This document shows, in pieces, positions 5,990-6,323 of a DNA stretch of 6,323 bases. A model generated the notes under the pieces. The model was not told where the DNA came from and did not search any database. It saw only the letters and a list, made by a program, of their open reading frames with translations. Location: positions 1 to 6,323 of the forward strand of contig JAUXBI010000104.1 of NCBI GenBank assembly GCA_030619435.1, written 5' to 3'. Within the stretch, counting starts at the first letter, position 1. The number at the start of each line of letters is the position of its first letter. Origin of the DNA: Syntrophaceae bacterium. GTDB lineage: Bacteria; Desulfobacterota; Syntrophia; Syntrophales; UBA2210. A program made the position numbers and the translations under genes.

Positions 5990-6323
5990 ATGAAAGTATT
6001 CGCAGACAAAATGTTCAACGTCCTGGAAAAACACAGAGAAGAAATTGCGCAGCAGTGGTGCAAGGCTGTCAGGAAAAATCCTCGAACACTTTCATTCAAT
6101 AATGTGCCGGAAGAGGAATGTTTCAAGAGAGCCATCTTTTTTTACAAAAACCTGGAACGGATATACTTCAGCGAAAAACCCTATACCGAGGTACAGGACT
6201 ACTTTTCAGGTTTTGCTGAAGCCGCTTACGGGTTCAGTATACCGCTGAACGAAGCCCTTTACGGAATCATCATGATGAGGAGACATATGTGGTTATATAC
6301 GGAATTTCAAGCCCCCTTCCTCA
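5990..6323 (+). CDS. RsbRD N-terminal-domain-like protein, 5' part (runs off the window)
   Basis: An open frame starts at ATG 5990 after a good ribosome binding site and stays open to the right edge, giving 111 residues. It is helical and without signal peptide or membrane segment. The opening, LEKHREEIAQQWCKAVRKNP at about residues 12-31, and the later segment GFAEAAYGFSIPLNEALYGIIMMRRHMW (about 74-101) resemble the 'RsbT co-antagonist protein RsbRD N-terminal domain': a helix of the form 'l.e.r.ei...W..av' and, later, a 'g.sl.evl..l...rr.lw' helix. In bacteria this domain stands alone or precedes STAS, histidine-kinase, PAS or other signalling domains, so the missing C-terminus decides the function. 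A ligand- or stress-sensing regulatory role is inference. It is 38 bases after the DUF61-like gene on the same strand and may share the transcript. Confidence 0.6.
   Translation, partial: MKVFADKMFNVLEKHREEIAQQWCKAVRKNPRTLSFNNVPEEECFKRAIFFYKNLERIYFSEKPYTEVQDYFSGFAEAAYGFSIPLNEALYGIIMMRRHMWLYTEFQAPFL

Noticed and set aside
1..6323. CRISPR arrays, tRNA or rRNA genes, insertion sequences and long repeats
   Set aside because: No regularly spaced repeats, tRNA-like cloverleaf, transposase motifs or long terminal inverted repeats were seen. Nearly all of the window is coding on the + strand.

Overview
The window is the distal part of an operon for a V/A-type (archaeal/vacuolar-type) rotary ATPase, all on the + strand. 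It is followed by a DUF61/UPF0216-like gene and the start of a gene whose product resembles the RsbRD N-terminal domain. The source looks bacterial. It uses many AGA/AGG arginine and ATA isoleucine codons, is of moderate G+C, has clear purine-rich ribosome binding sites, and carries a bacterial-style RsbRD-like domain. An anaerobe of the former Deltaproteobacteria (Desulfobacterota), Nitrospirota or a similar group would fit, but that placement is only a guess from style and gene content. An archaeal source is not strictly excluded, because the ATPase gene order and DUF61 are both common in archaea.

Layout: the C-terminal end of subunit E (1-175); subunit C (172-1209), starting on TTG and overlapping E; subunit F (1206-1559), overlapping C by ATGA; a 142-base non-coding gap (1560-1701) with inverted repeats and a possible 10-codon mini-ORF; catalytic subunit A (1702-3438); non-catalytic subunit B (3453-4874); rotor shaft subunit D (4889-5533); a 142-residue DUF61-like protein (5523-5951) that overlaps subunit D by 11 bases; a 38-base gap; then an open reading frame starting at 5990 and running off the window. 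The order E-C-F-A-B-D is the standard one for archaeal and bacterial V/A-ATPases. The membrane subunits (I and K, with the G/H stalk partner) are not visible and would be expected upstream.

Together A and B form the A3B3 catalytic head, D and F the central rotor shaft, C the socket linking the shaft to the membrane ring, and E part of the peripheral stalk. Whether the complex pumps or synthesises, and whether it uses H+ or Na+, cannot be read here because the ion-binding K subunit is outside the window. The points most worth a second look are the DUF61 gene translationally linked to an ATPase operon, the structured gap in front of subunit A, and the RsbRD-like gene downstream with no visible terminator between.
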